Below are positions 24,801 to 37,970 of a DNA stretch of 64,000 nt, one piece after another. The position numbers and the translations under genes were made by a program. The stretch comes from Tetrahymena elliotti 4EA (Eukaryota > Ciliophora > Oligohymenophorea > Hymenostomatida > Tetrahymenidae). The stretch spans positions 278,433 through 342,432 of the forward strand of contig JH720326.1 of NCBI GenBank assembly GCA_000231825.2, in the 5' to 3' direction. The notes beneath the pieces are model-generated. The model made no database searches, was not told the origin of the DNA, and was given only the letters and a program-made list of their open reading frames with translations. How positions within the stretch are numbered: the stretch's first letter is position 1; every line of letters starts with the position of its first letter.

Positions 24801-26023
24801 TGCTCATATTCATTCAGATTTGATTGATTTAATTTGAAAATTTGTAAGACTTACTTATCTTTTTCAAAATCTAATTTGCTTTCAAAATACATAAATACAT
24901 ACACCTCCTTTATCATCTACTAAATAAATTTTTTTGTAGATTTCTAAAAAAACATCATAAAAGAAATAAATGCTAAATGCTACCAGTGAAGATTAATCAT
25001 TTTTGAAGAGTGTTTTTAAATCTACACCTTTAGAAAATATCAAACATCTAAATCATAATGTAATTCATATTCTTTTTTCTATAAATTATTATGCATGCAA
25101 ATTAAAGTATTTTTGGAAAAGTATTTTTGTTTCTTTCAAATAAATTTAATCCAAAGTTGGAGAATATTACATATAACATAAAAATTAAATTGTTTTTATT
25201 TAAATTTTCATTTTCTTATATTTCCTGTAAATTACTCCAAAATTCAACTCTCTTCAAAATTTGTATTTGGAGAAAGCTATAAAATAACATCCAAGCATAC
25301 AAGCTAGCCATCCATTCATCAATCTATCTAGACTAAATAAGTAATTGAGTCTATTAATATCTCAAATTCTTGGATTTTCACAAGAATGATTTGGGTAGAT
25401 GTAAAGGATTATAAGAAGTATTTGAGATTTAATGGGTTAAAGATGAGAATAAAATAAAAAAAGCATAGAAATTATTCTTGTTTACATATTTTTTAACTAA
25501 TATCTATGAAATGTCCTTAATAGAAGAATTCTTTTAGACTTTTTGCAATCAAATTAAAAATAATAAAAAAAAGTGTTTTCGGACGAGGAGTAGGAGTAGG
25601 GAAATTTTTGATAAAATGATCTAGATAAAGGATAGGGTGGGCGATTAAGCTGGTGCCTTGCTTTTTATTGAGTTACTTTTTTTTTAATTAATTTTAAAAA
25701 TACAGCAGCGTATGGCTTTGAAAAATGAATAAGAGAGAAAAATACAAATTAAATTTCTTTTTGTTACTGACAAAAAAAGATCATTCAAAAGTTGTATCTT
25801 AAAATAATTGAGTATATTCATACATATTATTTCATAATAAAATTCTAAAGATTTTACATATTAAAATCAAACAATATCTAATTAATTTAAATATCCAAGC
25901 ATTATTCACCAGCGTAATTTATAATTTAATTTAATTAAATAAAAACAAAAAACCAAAAAAGAAAACTTAAATACTACATTAAACAATAAACAATCTAACA
26001 TTTATTCTTTCATTCATTTAAAA
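21874..26023. other. Long AT-rich spacer (4.1 kb) with scattered weak signals
   Basis: No gene can be supported. Weak signals are a minus-strand TGA-free frame (22626 to 22102), a GC-rich hairpin at 24156-24181 followed by T5, a plus-strand frame with a protein-like beginning at 24970-25389, and a G-rich patch near 25578-25672. The final 300 bases lead into the gene at 26024. Confidence 0.5.
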
Positions 26024-26497
26024 ATGGGATGCACTCAAGCTAAATCTATGAAACTTAAAAATCAACATGAAGGTACTGTTACTGATATCATCCAAGTTAT
26101 TGATGAACTTGACGAAATTAAGGAAAGATATATCTTCAATCAAGATCTCTCTACCAAGCACATTGACTGTCAAGTTATGTCTATAGAAGAATTCCTTTTA
26201 ACTTCATATAAGACAAACAGATTTTCTAAAGATGAACTTTAAATGATATACTAATTGATTAATGAAACTTTCAAGAGAATTGACCATCTCTTGCGTAGAG
26301 TAGGAATTATTCTTGAATAAAAGGGTATCCATCAACTCAAACCAGAAGTAGAAGAATTTTTTAACGACTTCTTAAACATTTTCACAAAAATGACTAAGCG
26401 TATTCTAGAAATGCCTGCTATTAACTTCGATAACTACCAGCACTACGAAGTTTCTAAATGTATTACTAACATTGATTCTCAATCTATTTTAATGTGA
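26024..26497 (+). CDS. Small protein with N-terminal MGC acylation signal
   Basis: One exon of 157 residues, stop TGA. The start 'MGCTQAKSMKLKNQ' has Gly2, suited to N-myristoylation after Met removal. Cys3 beside it is a usual site for palmitoylation, and basic residues follow. This is the pattern of a peripheral membrane-anchored protein. The rest is acidic/amphipathic and probably all-helical: 'VIDELDEIKERYIF', then 'MSIEEFLLTSYKTNRF', 'LINETFKRIDHLLRRVGIIL', and a C-terminal 'EFFNDFLNIFTKMTKRILEM'. There is no catalytic motif and I do not recognise the family. The start fits the ciliate context (AAAATGG), and the leader upstream is A/C-rich. Codon use is strongly biased toward one codon per residue, as in the LBP/BPI gene, suggesting abundant expression. 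Role might be a membrane-linked adaptor, which is inference only. Confidence 0.82.
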
Positions 26498-28245
26498 CTT
26501 GCCACATAAAATGTCATATTCTACCCTCTTCACCTATTCAATCAGATTTACTAAATCTAAATCTAAAAGATATCTTAACAAATAATTATAAAAACCTAAA
26601 TTAAAGCTAGCTACTTACTCTCACACACATTCAATTAGAAATATCTCACAATTTAAATATACTTACTTGATAATATAATAATTATATTACTCTTAATTAA
26701 CAAATAAATATATCCAACTCTCAAAAAAACAAACAATTTCTCTCACTTAATCCTAACAATTAGTTAATTACCAATCAATTGACTAATCAACCAAAAATGT
26801 CATTTGGAATTTTCTAAATAACATTCTTGACGCCTTTCTCATTGCACATACAACTAAATCTAAATAACTTATTCAATTTATCTGTATATATATATTCTTT
26901 TATTCACATATTTATAAACCTATTCTTGTCTCTTAAATAAAATTATTTGAATTCAATCAACTTTCCATGAAAAAAACTATGTTTGCTTTTAATATTTGTG
27001 CAGAATGTGTATGATAAATTTCATGTAAAAGAAATCAAACTATCATATAATGACACTTATTTTGTCCAAAATTTGTACTTTTTACAGTATTTTTTGTGGT
27101 ATGAAATTCTTTGATAAACATAAATAAATTTTCTAATATCTTGGATAGAAATTGAGAAGAATAAGAAGTCTGTCTATTTTAAATTTTGATTTCTGATTTT
27201 CTTTTCTATAATCAACTAAATACTTTGACTCTCCCTTAAATTTTGATGACTTTTACAAGAAAAAAATTTAAATATTCTTTTTTTCTTACTTCTTTGAATA
27301 ATTTTTGAAAACTCATTCAATAAAACTAAAATTTGATTTAATTACTCTGAAATTGAGTACTGTAAACTCTCTTCTATCAAAATATCTACTTTAAAATGCT
27401 GTACCAAAAGATATTAATCAGTTTTGGAAATTTGTTTTTTAAGTTCTTTCATTCCTAATTTTAAAAATTGAATGATCACATTTCGTATTTTTTGAACTAA
27501 AACAAATATGATTTAGTAAGAGTCGACTTAAAAAGAGAAGGTATATTTGTTTACATTAGTTTAAGTGAAATTTAATTTAGTTCAAAAAATTAACTTCTTA
27601 CTTAAATCTGCTTTTTAAACCATTTGTTTGTAAATTTATCTCTTCAAAACACAAAAAACAAAAAAATTGATCAAATCAAATAAAATCCATTAAAATTTAA
27701 TTTAATAAAATTAAGTCACTCTATTTCAGCCAACAATTTTTGTATCCCTTAGAAACTAAAACAAAGCAATGAATAATTTTCAAATTTATTATGGTAAACC
27801 AATCAAATAGGTTAAAAAAATATTTTAATAAAAATAAATTTTTTCAACGAAAAAACTCTCCAAAATGATCAAAAAAATAGTTTGCTAATTTGTTAATTTT
27901 TTAATTAAATACTTTTCTTATTTTTGAATAAAAATGAATACAATTTGATTAATTCATAAAAATTGAAAATATTTTATTTAAATTTTTTAACTGCAAAAAA
28001 TGAATTGAAATGTGATTTTTGATGGATTTTGCTGAGGTAAATTTTTAAATGAAAAAATATTTTAATGACAATATTTTTAATGAATAGCCTTTTTAAAAAT
28101 GAATGCATCTAACTATACATATATATTAGGCTATTGATTATGTTTGTCTAGACATAAGCAATATATTTATTTGTTTATTTTTCCTAAGAAAATTGAATAG
28201 AGAAGAAACTTGATGTTTAATTGAATTTGAAGAGGAAATCTCAAT
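26498..28245. other. Intergenic spacer between convergent genes
   Basis: AT-rich region between the 3' ends of the 26024 gene and the minus-strand SF3A2 gene. No coding frame is supported. Confidence 0.55.
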
Positions 28246-28929
28246 TCAATTTTTTGGATTTCTTTATTATTTATTTTGTCTATCTTTGAAGGTTAAATGG
28301 AGTGTATATTTCTTCTTTTCTTTATTCCAATCCTAGTAAAACTTTCCTTCATCCATATCTATTTCCATATTGGGTATTTTAAATGCTATATTATCATATG
28401 GCTCAGCAGCAAAAACTACATATTAATAATTTTTATCAAAAGGATCTACTTTCTACTCATAGGAACTCATTATTCTATAAAAGGGCTTCCAACTAGCATC
28501 TATTTGCTCATAATCTATTTCAAATGTTATTTACTTTTATCCAGTAGTTGGATCAATCATCTTAAAAATTTTATATCCAGGTCTTCCAATTTTAATTGTT
28601 TTCTTCTTTTGAAGCCCTTTTGTTGAATTTTGTTGCAACTATATATTTTACTCTTAGCGCTCCTTGCTTTATCTTCTTTATAAATTAGTTTGATGCTTTT
28701 TGCCTTATGTATGAGCTAAATAACTACCTTCATTTGTGTGAAGAGTCAAACACAATCTACACTCATATGTACCCAAGTGATTTGTCATGAAATAAGGATC
28801 TTTCTTAATATCGATTGTCTCCAAGGCTAGCTTTTTAAGTCTTTCTCTATGCTCAATATTTGCATCTTAAGAAGAAGCTGGTCCACCAGAACCAGTCTTG
28901 GCTCCTGGTCTATGTTGTCTATCTACCAT
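28246..28929 (-). CDS. SF3A2: Splicing factor 3A subunit 2 (SF3A2/PRP11)
   Basis: Single exon, 227 residues, stop TGA. The N-terminus 'HRPGAKTGSGGPASSQD' and 'RLKKLALETIDIKKDPYFM' are the hallmark opening of SF3A2/Prp11. A matrin-type (U1-like) C2H2 zinc finger follows: 'YECRLCLTLHTNEGSYLAHT', ligands Cys57, Cys60, His73 and His79. After a Gln/Lys-rich linker come 'KIGRPGYKIFKM', 'YDNIAFKIPNMEID' and 'EGKFYQDWNKEKKKYTLHL', matching the conserved C-terminal half. Animal orthologs add a long Pro-rich tail, which is absent here, so the length is near the yeast/protist core. SF3A2 is part of the U2 snRNP SF3a complex with SF3A1 and SF3A3 and helps U2 bind the branch region, in the nucleus. It is notable that the gene itself has no intron. 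The ATG at 28929 is the natural start. Confidence 0.95.
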
Positions 28930-31900
28930 TTTGCTAAATACTTATTCACTATTTCTTTATTTTGCTTTGTTATCTTTGATAACTAACTAATTTTTGAATT
29001 AATATAAATTTGAGTTATTTATCAAGCAAAAAAGCAAACAAACATCAAATAAATAATAAAATCTGCTTTATTTCTTTAGAATCAAATACTAAAGAATATA
29101 TATCTTAAGCTTTAAAAAGTATTCATTTATCAAAGATATTTTAAATTAAAATGAAAAAATAAATTATTTCTTTTTTAAATAAAAAAAATGTTTTAGAAAA
29201 AAAATAAATTAATTAATTTTGTTTAATTGAAGGTAAAATAGACAATTAATATGAATATTATTAATTGATTAATTTGTTTCTCGACTGAATATTTATATTG
29301 ATTACATTATCAATAGATTTAGATAGAATTTGTATTTTTCACTTTTTTTTTAAACTTTTGATAATTAATGCTAAAACTCTGAATTAAATTAAATTATTCA
29401 AGTAAAATTAGTTTGAAATACTTGTGTTTTGATTAAACTAAAATTGTAAAGTTTTACAATCTCAGTATCTTTCTATTGTTTGTAATCAAAAATAAAAGAG
29501 ACAAAGTTACTTTTAAACAAATAATTTTAAGCCATCATAATTTATTTATTTATTATGGGTTTGAATTAATTCCAAACGCATTTTAAGGATAAGTAAAGAA
29601 AATACGTAATTTGTTCGAGAAGTTTGTTCATAGAAAGAATGATATGTCACTTTTAAAATAAAAATTAAATCATGTGATTATTAAGCAGAGAAAACATTTA
29701 AATGAGTTTAACAACAAATATCTTTATTTATTTCATTCATATTTTTAAAAAGACATATTTCTATTTACGGAATCTCTTCAAGTATTTCTGAAAAGAGGTT
29801 GATTGTTCTTCTAAATTTATATTTACAAATTATTCAAACAAAAGAATTTTTTCTATAATTTAAAGTAATTATTATATAAGTGTAAATAAGTTGAAATAGA
29901 TCTCCATGATTTCATTTTTTAATTAGTCTATAAAAATATTCTTTAAGTGAGTTATTGATAGTTCAAACGCATTTGCACTGTAATTCATTATGCAATTAGT
30001 TCAGAATATTGGTATGATCTAATATTTGAAGTGAAATTTAGATAAAACTATAATTTTTAGTAAGCATTTTGTCTTTGTAATCAAATTCTTAGATGTTAGT
30101 TTCAAGCATGAATTTAGATATATTCCAGTTAAATTAAACTTTACATACATATATTTCTATTAGTACTCATAGTCAGTAAATAATTTATTTGAGATAAATG
30201 AATTGATTTAAAAAGTTAGTTTTTTATATCCGAAATTACATCTGTAAATAAAATTCTTTGTAATCAAATGCAATATCAGATTTTATCAATCTATTTTAAA
30301 ACCAAGTTAAAATCAATAAATTTGTTGTACTATGAAATTAAGAATTTATAATTAATTTAAAATATAGAAAAAAAGTACTTTCCATAATAAGTATTATGGT
30401 ATGTAATTGTTTTTAACTTAAGCTGTATTTTATCTAGTTGACTGATCTTGAAATTGATAAAAATTAGATGTAAACAAATGATTTATATTACATTTGGATA
30501 AATCATGGTAATAATCATTTATTTGCAAGTTGCCCGATTCATATTATTTTTATTGAATATTATAGATTCTATCACCAAGAGACCAAATATACTTCTAATT
30601 TTATTCTTTTTTCATAGCCAAATTTTCCCATCTATTATTAATTTCAATACTTTATTTACTAATATCAAAAATACAAAAAAAATGTATGATTTCAATTCTG
30701 TTTTTTATTTTTTAATTTTTTTACTCTGGCATATTCTATAAATATTTGCATATCTTATTAAGATTAATTCTATCTCACCCCTTATTTGATTTATTAGCTC
30801 AACTAACCAAAAATAAATGGTATTAAATAACAAATAGCAGTTTCTATTATTTTACAGAAATATATATTTCATTTTGTAAAATTTAAGACTTTCTACAAAA
30901 AAAATGGAGTCAAAAAAAAGTGATGAGACATTTCATAAATGAATTTAATAGAATTAAGCAGTATTTTTAAATAGTATTTTTTGGAAACTTTACTCTGAAA
31001 GTAAAGCAAAATATCTAAGAATTTTAATTCATGAGAAATATTAATTAAAAATAACCATTATCAGAATTATTTGATTCATTTATTTTGAGTGGATTTAAAC
31101 ATCAAATTATGTTTTTAATCAGTACTGAAAGCATATTTAAAAAAAGAAAATTTACCATTAAAAATTTGGGAAAATACTCTTCACATTTCACGAAAATAGA
31201 TTTTTACAATGAAAACAGGTGAAATTAATTCAATTTTAATTGTTACCAAAGGAAATTCTCAAATAATTACCTGTATAAATCAATAAAAGCATCTTATTAC
31301 ATTAACAATATTATTATTAATTTGCTGGTAAAAAAAGAACTTTATAATACATTATAAATAAATATCTATTACAACAAAAATCTAATCATTATTTGGTAAA
31401 ATATCCACATAAAAAATAAATACAGTAACTTTAATCTGAAAATGGCCCAAAACAAACAATAATCAAGAATTTTATAAATAAATATGAAATAATGGATAAT
31501 TATATCAATCAATTTCTATTCTTATAAAAATAAAATTTGTTTAAACAGGGTACTATTAAGATGTAAACTAAAAGTATTTTGAATCAAAACTCACTATTTC
31601 CATACAAAAGAAACATTCTTATGAATGTATATTTCCTTTATTAAGAATAAGAATATTTAAAATATGAAAGTTTTTCTTATCTATTTTTAACAGTTTATGA
31701 AGTTTATAAAGAAGAATTTTTAATTTTGGTTTTCATATTATTTTTAACTACTCATTTGCTTACAATTATCTTACTGATTGATAGGATAAACTTTTTTTAC
31801 TTGTAAAATGAAAATATTTTTTTGTTACAATTCCATTTGCTATTAGGCACGAGAGCTAATAAAGATTTTTCTTATGTTTGTTGTTTTTAAATTAAAGAAT

Positions 31901-34900
31901 TTCAGATTTTCTTAGCAAATGAGAGAAGAAACAAAAATCAAAATTACAATCAATCAATTAATTAAAAACTAATCGAAATACAGAAACAGAATTTAATTAA
32001 TTTTTTCAATATCTATTTTCACGAAGAGATTTGATTCCAAAGAAAATGTAAGCAGCTAAGTGCAAGCTAAGAATTTAGATGAGTAATTTAATAATTTACC
32101 TGGTACAAAGATTAAAGTTAAGATGCTTCTATTTTAAGATTTATATCTATCAGGCTATTTAGATTAATTTTTCTATTAACCAATCTTAAAAATATTTGTA
32201 AAATCAATATTTGATTTTCAAGAATTTATTTGTGAGTAATTCAACTTATTTGATAAAATATGTCTTTATAATCAAAAAAAAATAAGATGCTTGAATAATA
32301 AGAAGAAATGGCTGGTTTTGCTTGTATTTGAAAATAGAAAATTTAATGCTGAATGTAAATAAAATGCAATTAATGACTTTACCTTAAAATAATAAAATTA
32401 TTGAAATTTTATTCAGTAAAAGTTATCCATTTCCTATTGAATTCTAAGAAACCTTATTTACATTAATTATTTATCTAAAAATTGTAAATTAAACTTTATT
32501 TTTTACTAGTTACTTTTTTATAATAAATGCAAGATAAATCAAACTCACTATTCATTACTCTCAAAAATGTGATAGCTTATATATTTTTTTTAAATAATTT
32601 ATTCTATTTGGTATTCTGTAATAACATACATTAATTTCCTTTTTCATAATAAAATTTGCTTTTTCTTGATACAAATTCTTATTTCTCCAAGAAAATATGT
32701 TCTTATGAATGAAAAAATATCCCTAAATTTAAGAAAAAAATATTTTTGCAGTCCCAATATATAAAAAAGCACTCATAGATAGGATAGTGTATATATATTT
32801 CTTTCTTTCTTTGAAAATTCTAATTTGATTTTTATTGCTCATTCATTTCATAGCTTACTATTTAATTTCTTGGCTGGCTAAAAATTAAAAATAGTAAACT
32901 AGCTTATTAATGATAGTAAAGCTTAGAATAGATAACTTAACATAGTATAGAACAAATATTAAAGTATAAATTATTTTAAGGTAAGCTATTCAATTTTTGT
33001 GCGGTAGTTTATAGAACTAGATAATAATGTGTTAGTAGATAAGTTATTCATCAAAAATATAAACTAGGAGGTGTTTCACTGAAGAAATTTAAGTTTTGCG
33101 ATGAATCATAACTAAATAAATGAAAACCTTTATACAATAAAAAATTATTTAAAGAAAACTTACTTTTTCTTGAAATTTAAAAAAAGGATAAAAATTTTGT
33201 TTGATTACCTAGTATAAATTTATTAATTTATTTTTTGAGATTCATGCTTTAGATTTTCATTCTTTAGAAATTAGCTTGCAACTTAAGTATAATTTGTTTA
33301 ATCAAATCCAAGAAGAATAGATGAACAAAATCTTACATTTTTGAAAATCAAAAAATTACTTTTTAATTGCAAGATAGAAACTAATCTAAAATTAGTACTT
33401 TCTTCAAAAGAAATATTCAGATTCTTAATTTTCTTTTACTAAATCTAATAAATATTTGCAAGTTTTTACTAATGTTAAATCAAAATTATAGAAAATTTTT
33501 CCAGTAGAATTAAATACAAATTAAATATATTTTTTAGTGGTATTTAGATGATCAAAATAAAATTTATTCAAGTATTTACCTCCATAAAATTAACTCAATT
33601 ACTCTTTTTATATTCTCTGTTTACAAATCAATTTCTTCTTAATTTAAATTTAAATTAAAGGATTTCTTTTCCAAGTAAATATCATGCGCTAACACATCTT
33701 TAAAAGATTTTCTTTTAAGATTTATCAAAATACTCCTGTATTCTATTTCATTTTTTTGAATTCTTTTTTAGATCTAGTTAAATGATAAAAATTACATAAT
33801 AAAACTAAAATAAAGTATTTCATTTTATAAAACTATCATTCCTTAAATATATACTTTATATTTAGAGGAAAATTGAAAGGTATTTTTAATAAAGAAATTT
33901 AGACGACAATTTGTTTGCTAAAATTTTAGCAATTTTTTTATGTTAAAAAGTCACACTTATAAAAGAATTCTTTTCATATGATCTATTATCTGAAAATCAT
34001 TGGTTTCTAAATTAAAAGCTTATGCTTTATTTGAATTTTTAGTGGCTGATTTTCTCAAAGGTTCATTTTATTTGTATGGCTAAATTTTTCTTTTTAAATA
34101 TTTGTTTTAATTTTTGGAAAAACACAAAGTGAAAGTGGCAAATTCTTCTAGTAATTGTTTATTATTTATTCTGTCATGCAAAAAATCTCTTAAATTTTAA
34201 ATTGCTTTACACTATTTTTAAGCTTTTCACTAAATTTAAAAATATAAAATTAAAAATATGTAAATTAGAAATAGACTCACTAGTTCTATCTATTAATATT
34301 ATGATTTCTGATAAAGCCAAATTACAATTTAAAATATTTATTCATTTTTTGTGGTAATCCCATTTCTCTTTTTACATTTGTTTTAAAGCTTGAAATTTAC
34401 TTATTTTTTTTCTGATTTACTTGAATTAATTTATTTTATCATTCTTACAGAACTATCTTTTTTTGGCCCAAAAATATATTTAACTAAATGTAAATTAAAA
34501 AAGTAATTATGTTTCTCCTCAAAAATGAAAAGCATTATTTCAGAATAATAGTTCATTTCTTAAAAACCAATAGGGTAGTATTTTAAAATTTTAATTCTTT
34601 TTTTTTTTCAATAGTTTATTTTAAAATAAATTAAAGTTTGTAATTTTTAAAAAAATATATAAAATTAGTTCTCTCTTGAAATATACTAGAATATTAATTA
34701 AAAATAAATTATTTTAACTTTATTATAAATATCATGTATTGAGAATCTTAATTTCAAAAAATATTTAAATCAGCAAAAATAAAAGAATAGTTGCAAAATT
34801 TTCTCTCTTTTCACCAATAAAATTTAAAAACAAATTGTTTCTCTTCAAAAAAATATTTGTAAATGCCTTAAAATCTTTAAAATTTATTTTAAAATACACT

Positions 34901-35364
34901 TTAATCTAAAAAAATATTTGAAAAAATTGTAATAGTTTTATATGATTGACATCTGATAAGTAAAGAATGCTTTAGTGAAAATAACTTTCTACAATAAATA
35001 TATTTTTAAGGCTTTAGTATTTCCAAATTAAATTATCATTAATTCATGCCACTTTTTAATTTAAAATAATAGATTTCAAATTTCAGAATATGAAAAATTA
35101 CTTCTTTTTAAAATCTTTAATAAATAGATTTATTTCTTTTAAATAAAGAAAATCTTACTAAAAGCCAATTTATCTGCCATAAAAGCATCTCAATGTATTT
35201 ATAATTTAATTATTTAAATATTAAAACTCAAACGAATAATTCATTAAATTAAAATTATTCTTTTTAAATTAGAATTAAAATAATAGAGTTTTAAAAAAAC
35301 ATAACTCACACCTAATTAACACTTATGTGAAATAAAATAAAAAATAATTTTGTTTTTCTTGTTT
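28930..35364. other. Longest gene-free stretch (6.4 kb)
   Basis: This spacer lies between the 5' end of SF3A2 and the 3' end of the glycerol kinase gene. It is AT-rich throughout. The only long frame is a plus-strand TGA-free run of 273 codons, 31213-32034 (first ATG 31492). Its composition (very few Gly, Ala, Asp) looks like translated AT noise. No RNA gene, repeat or mobile element was recognised. Confidence 0.5.
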
Positions 35365-37581
35365 TCAATCTTTCCAGTCCATAGATCTTTGTAAAGCTTT
35401 CTTCCATTTTTTATACTATTCTTATGCTTAATTTTAGAATTAAGGATTGTAGGAAACTTTAGTTTCTATTTCTATATATTTCTTTAATTCTTCAACATTT
35501 TTGTAAACATTTGATGAGAGTCCAGCAGCAAATGCTACACCTAAGCATGTGCTATCAACTACTTTAGTCTGATATATATCCTTTTGTAGAACATCTGCTT
35601 AAAATTACATTAAAAATTTATTTTTAGATAGTCCTCCATCTACCTTTAAAGAATCAATCTTATATCCTGCTGTATTTTCAAAGGCTTCAACAACCTGTTT
35701 ATTCAAAATTTAATATAATAAAATTTTCAAAAATGATTTATTTTGTTTACATCCCTAGTTCTATATGCTATACCTTCCAGCAAAGCTCTTAAAATATGCT
35801 CTCTCTTAGAGTGCATAGTCAAACCTAATATGCATCCTGCAGCATCTTCTCTCCAAAAGGGAGAGAAAAGACCACTAAAAGCCGGAACAAAGTAGACTCC
35901 TTAAGTATCTTATGTTTTCTCAATTAAATCTTTAAGTTCATGAAAATCTTTGTATAATGCTATTCATTTATTTTATATTTGATGTATTAGATTTAAAGTA
36001 GTTTTTATGTAAAATAGCTAGCTTAAATGAGTCTAAAAATCAGGAGGATTTGATAAAAAGAAATATTTTTAATATTAAGCATTAGAACTTTGTTTATTCA
36101 AAAATGCAAATAATTAGCAAATATTTCTTCTATCACTACCAATAAATGAAAATTTATTTTAATTAGAAACTTTAAATAAATTCATTTAATCCTAAATTGC
36201 TTTATTTCTTAATGAATTTTTTTTTAATTTGCAATAAATATTAATTTAATATTAAAATCTACCCATGTTATCTCTAGCCCAATTAATTGAAGAGCCACCT
36301 GCTTCTATAGATCCCTCAAAGGCATAAGTAGTTGGTTCATTTTTTCCAAGTTTATATAATATAGTTGTTAAAAGGCCTCCACCTTCAACAAAACGAGGTT
36401 CAGCTCCTGTGTTAACCAAGAAGAAGCATCCTGTTCCATAAGTATTTTTAGAATCTCCAAGATTAAAAAGGCCATGGCCAACACTGGCAGCTTGCTGATC
36501 TCCAAGACAGGCATTTATAGGAATTCCTTATAGTGGACCCTCTTAAATTATACCAAACTCTTAAGAACTAGAAAGGACTTTGGGTAGACTTTCTTCAGGT
36601 ATTTCAAAATCACTAATGTCATATTAAATAATTTATTTAACAAAAATGTTAAAAATATCTTTATACTTCAAAATAGAATTTTCATATTTGAGATTCTTGA
36701 TATTGAGAAGTGATGTTCTTGAGGCATTTGTAACATCAGTAAAATGATTTCCCTTAGTGAGATTCTTTTTTTTAGAAATTAATTTATTTGTAAAAGTTCT
36801 ACTTGTAAAAGAGTAATATTAAATTATTTAAAGAGGGAAATACCCAAACTAACCAGGAATCCATTGTTCCAAATATTACATCTTTGAATAAATCTTTTCT
36901 TATTTGAGGCACGTTTTCAATTAACCTATGCATATAAAATTGTTTTAACTTATTTTTAGAGATTACAAAGAATAATACCATCTTATTTTATATGAGGAAA
37001 AGTAAGTATTAATTGGTAATCCAGTTATCTTTGAATAATGATTAACATTTCCGTTATTTTTCTCTAAATATTTCCTGCAAATATCCCTTGTACGGGTATC
37101 ACTCCAAACTAGAGCATTATTATAAGGCTTACCTTTTTTAATTCATTAAAATTTAAGATAATTATTGTGTATTTTAACAAAAAACCTGTTTATTTATTCC
37201 AAGCAACTACTGTTTCTCTCTAATTGGTAACTCCAATACTCTTTAATTATGAAACACTAAATCCATCTTATTCTAATTTTTTCACTGTATTGAATATAGC
37301 TTTATTTGCGTTTTCTAATATTTATTCTGCATTGTGTTCTAGCCAGCCTGGTTTTTATGTAATTTGCTCATGAGGAATCATATCCTATTATAATTAATTT
37401 CCCAATGAATCAAATACAACAAATTTGGTTCCTGTTGTACTTTAATCTAATGCTCCTAAAAGTATTCTTTCTTTCTATAATTATTTAGGTATAGATTGAA
37501 AATGCTATTTATAATTAATTGTATTACCTTTGAAGAAAATTTAAATTTATTTAGTCCTTTAGACAAGAAATTGTAAGACAT
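35365..37581 (-). CDS. Glycerol kinase (FGGY family), eight exons
   Basis: Exons in transcript order are 37581-37528, 37474-37186, 37132-36979, 36925-36844, 36764-36667, 36612-36263, 35959-35751 and 35694-35365. The introns are 53, 53, 53, 79, 54, 303 and 56 nt, and the product is 521 residues, the usual length. The protein carries 'ILLGALDQSTTGTKF' (nucleotide loop), '[17 protein letters not shown]', '[15 protein letters not shown]', '[14 protein letters not shown]', '[13 protein letters not shown]', '[12 protein letters not shown]', '[19 protein letters not shown]' and '[19 protein letters not shown]' (FGGY signature), ending '[13 protein letters not shown]'. It phosphorylates glycerol with ATP to glycerol-3-phosphate, feeding glycerolipid synthesis and glycolysis. 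The catalytic Asp in 'GDQQA' and the Arg in 'NQRE' are present. The first loop departs from the common G-T-T-S-S-R. The 18-residue basic first exon could be a targeting extension. Confidence 0.95.
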
Positions 37582-37889
37582 TTTTGCTAATTTTAAGTAA
37601 ACTACTTTTAGAAATATGAATTATTTTGAAATTAATAAAAATATCTAAAATAATAAAAAAGATATTGATCAATTTATTCTCTACATTAATTGTAATATCA
37701 CTAAAAGTTTATTTTTATCAACAATTAATTGCATGAAAATATTAATTAAACATCTCATAATAATTTATTTATTAAAAAAATATTTTAACTTTTGTTCATT
37801 TTGTTATAGATTACTAAACAAATCAATTGTATTATTTTATTTTTTCATTTTAATAAATGAATCTATTATTTTCTCTTAAAATATTGGTA
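37582..37889. other. Spacer upstream of glycerol kinase and tRNA-Asn copy 1
   Basis: AT-rich DNA between the divergent glycerol kinase start and the first tRNA. Its right end (from about 37827) belongs to a flank duplicated at 39490. Confidence 0.55.
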
Positions 37890-37963
37890 GCTCGATTAGC
37901 TCAGCTGGTTAGAGCATGCGGCTGTTAACCGCAAGGTCGTAGGTTCGATCCCTACATCGAGCG
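37890..37963 (+). tRNA. tRNA-Asn (GTT), copy 1
   Basis: A 74-nt cloverleaf without intron. Acceptor strands GCTCGAT/ATCGAGC pair fully, D arm is GCTC/GAGC, anticodon arm TGCGG/CCGCA with loop CTGTTAA (anticodon GTT), and T arm GTAGG/CCTAC with TTCGATC. The discriminator is G and CCA is not encoded. Internal A and B boxes are intact ('TAGCTCAGCTGG', 'GGTTCGATCCC'). Confidence 0.96.
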
Positions 37964-37964
37964 C

Positions 37965-37970
37965 TTTTTT
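37965..37970 (+). terminator. RNA polymerase III T-run, tRNA copy 1
   Basis: Six Ts begin two bases after the tRNA 3' end, the usual polymerase III stop. Confidence 0.8.

Noticed and set aside
28297..28626. Plus-strand 109-codon frame
   Set aside because: Antisense shadow of SF3A2.
30505..30922. Hydrophobic plus-strand frame of about 139 codons
   Set aside because: Dominated by Ile/Leu/Phe/Asn from AT-rich DNA; no start context or conservation evidence.
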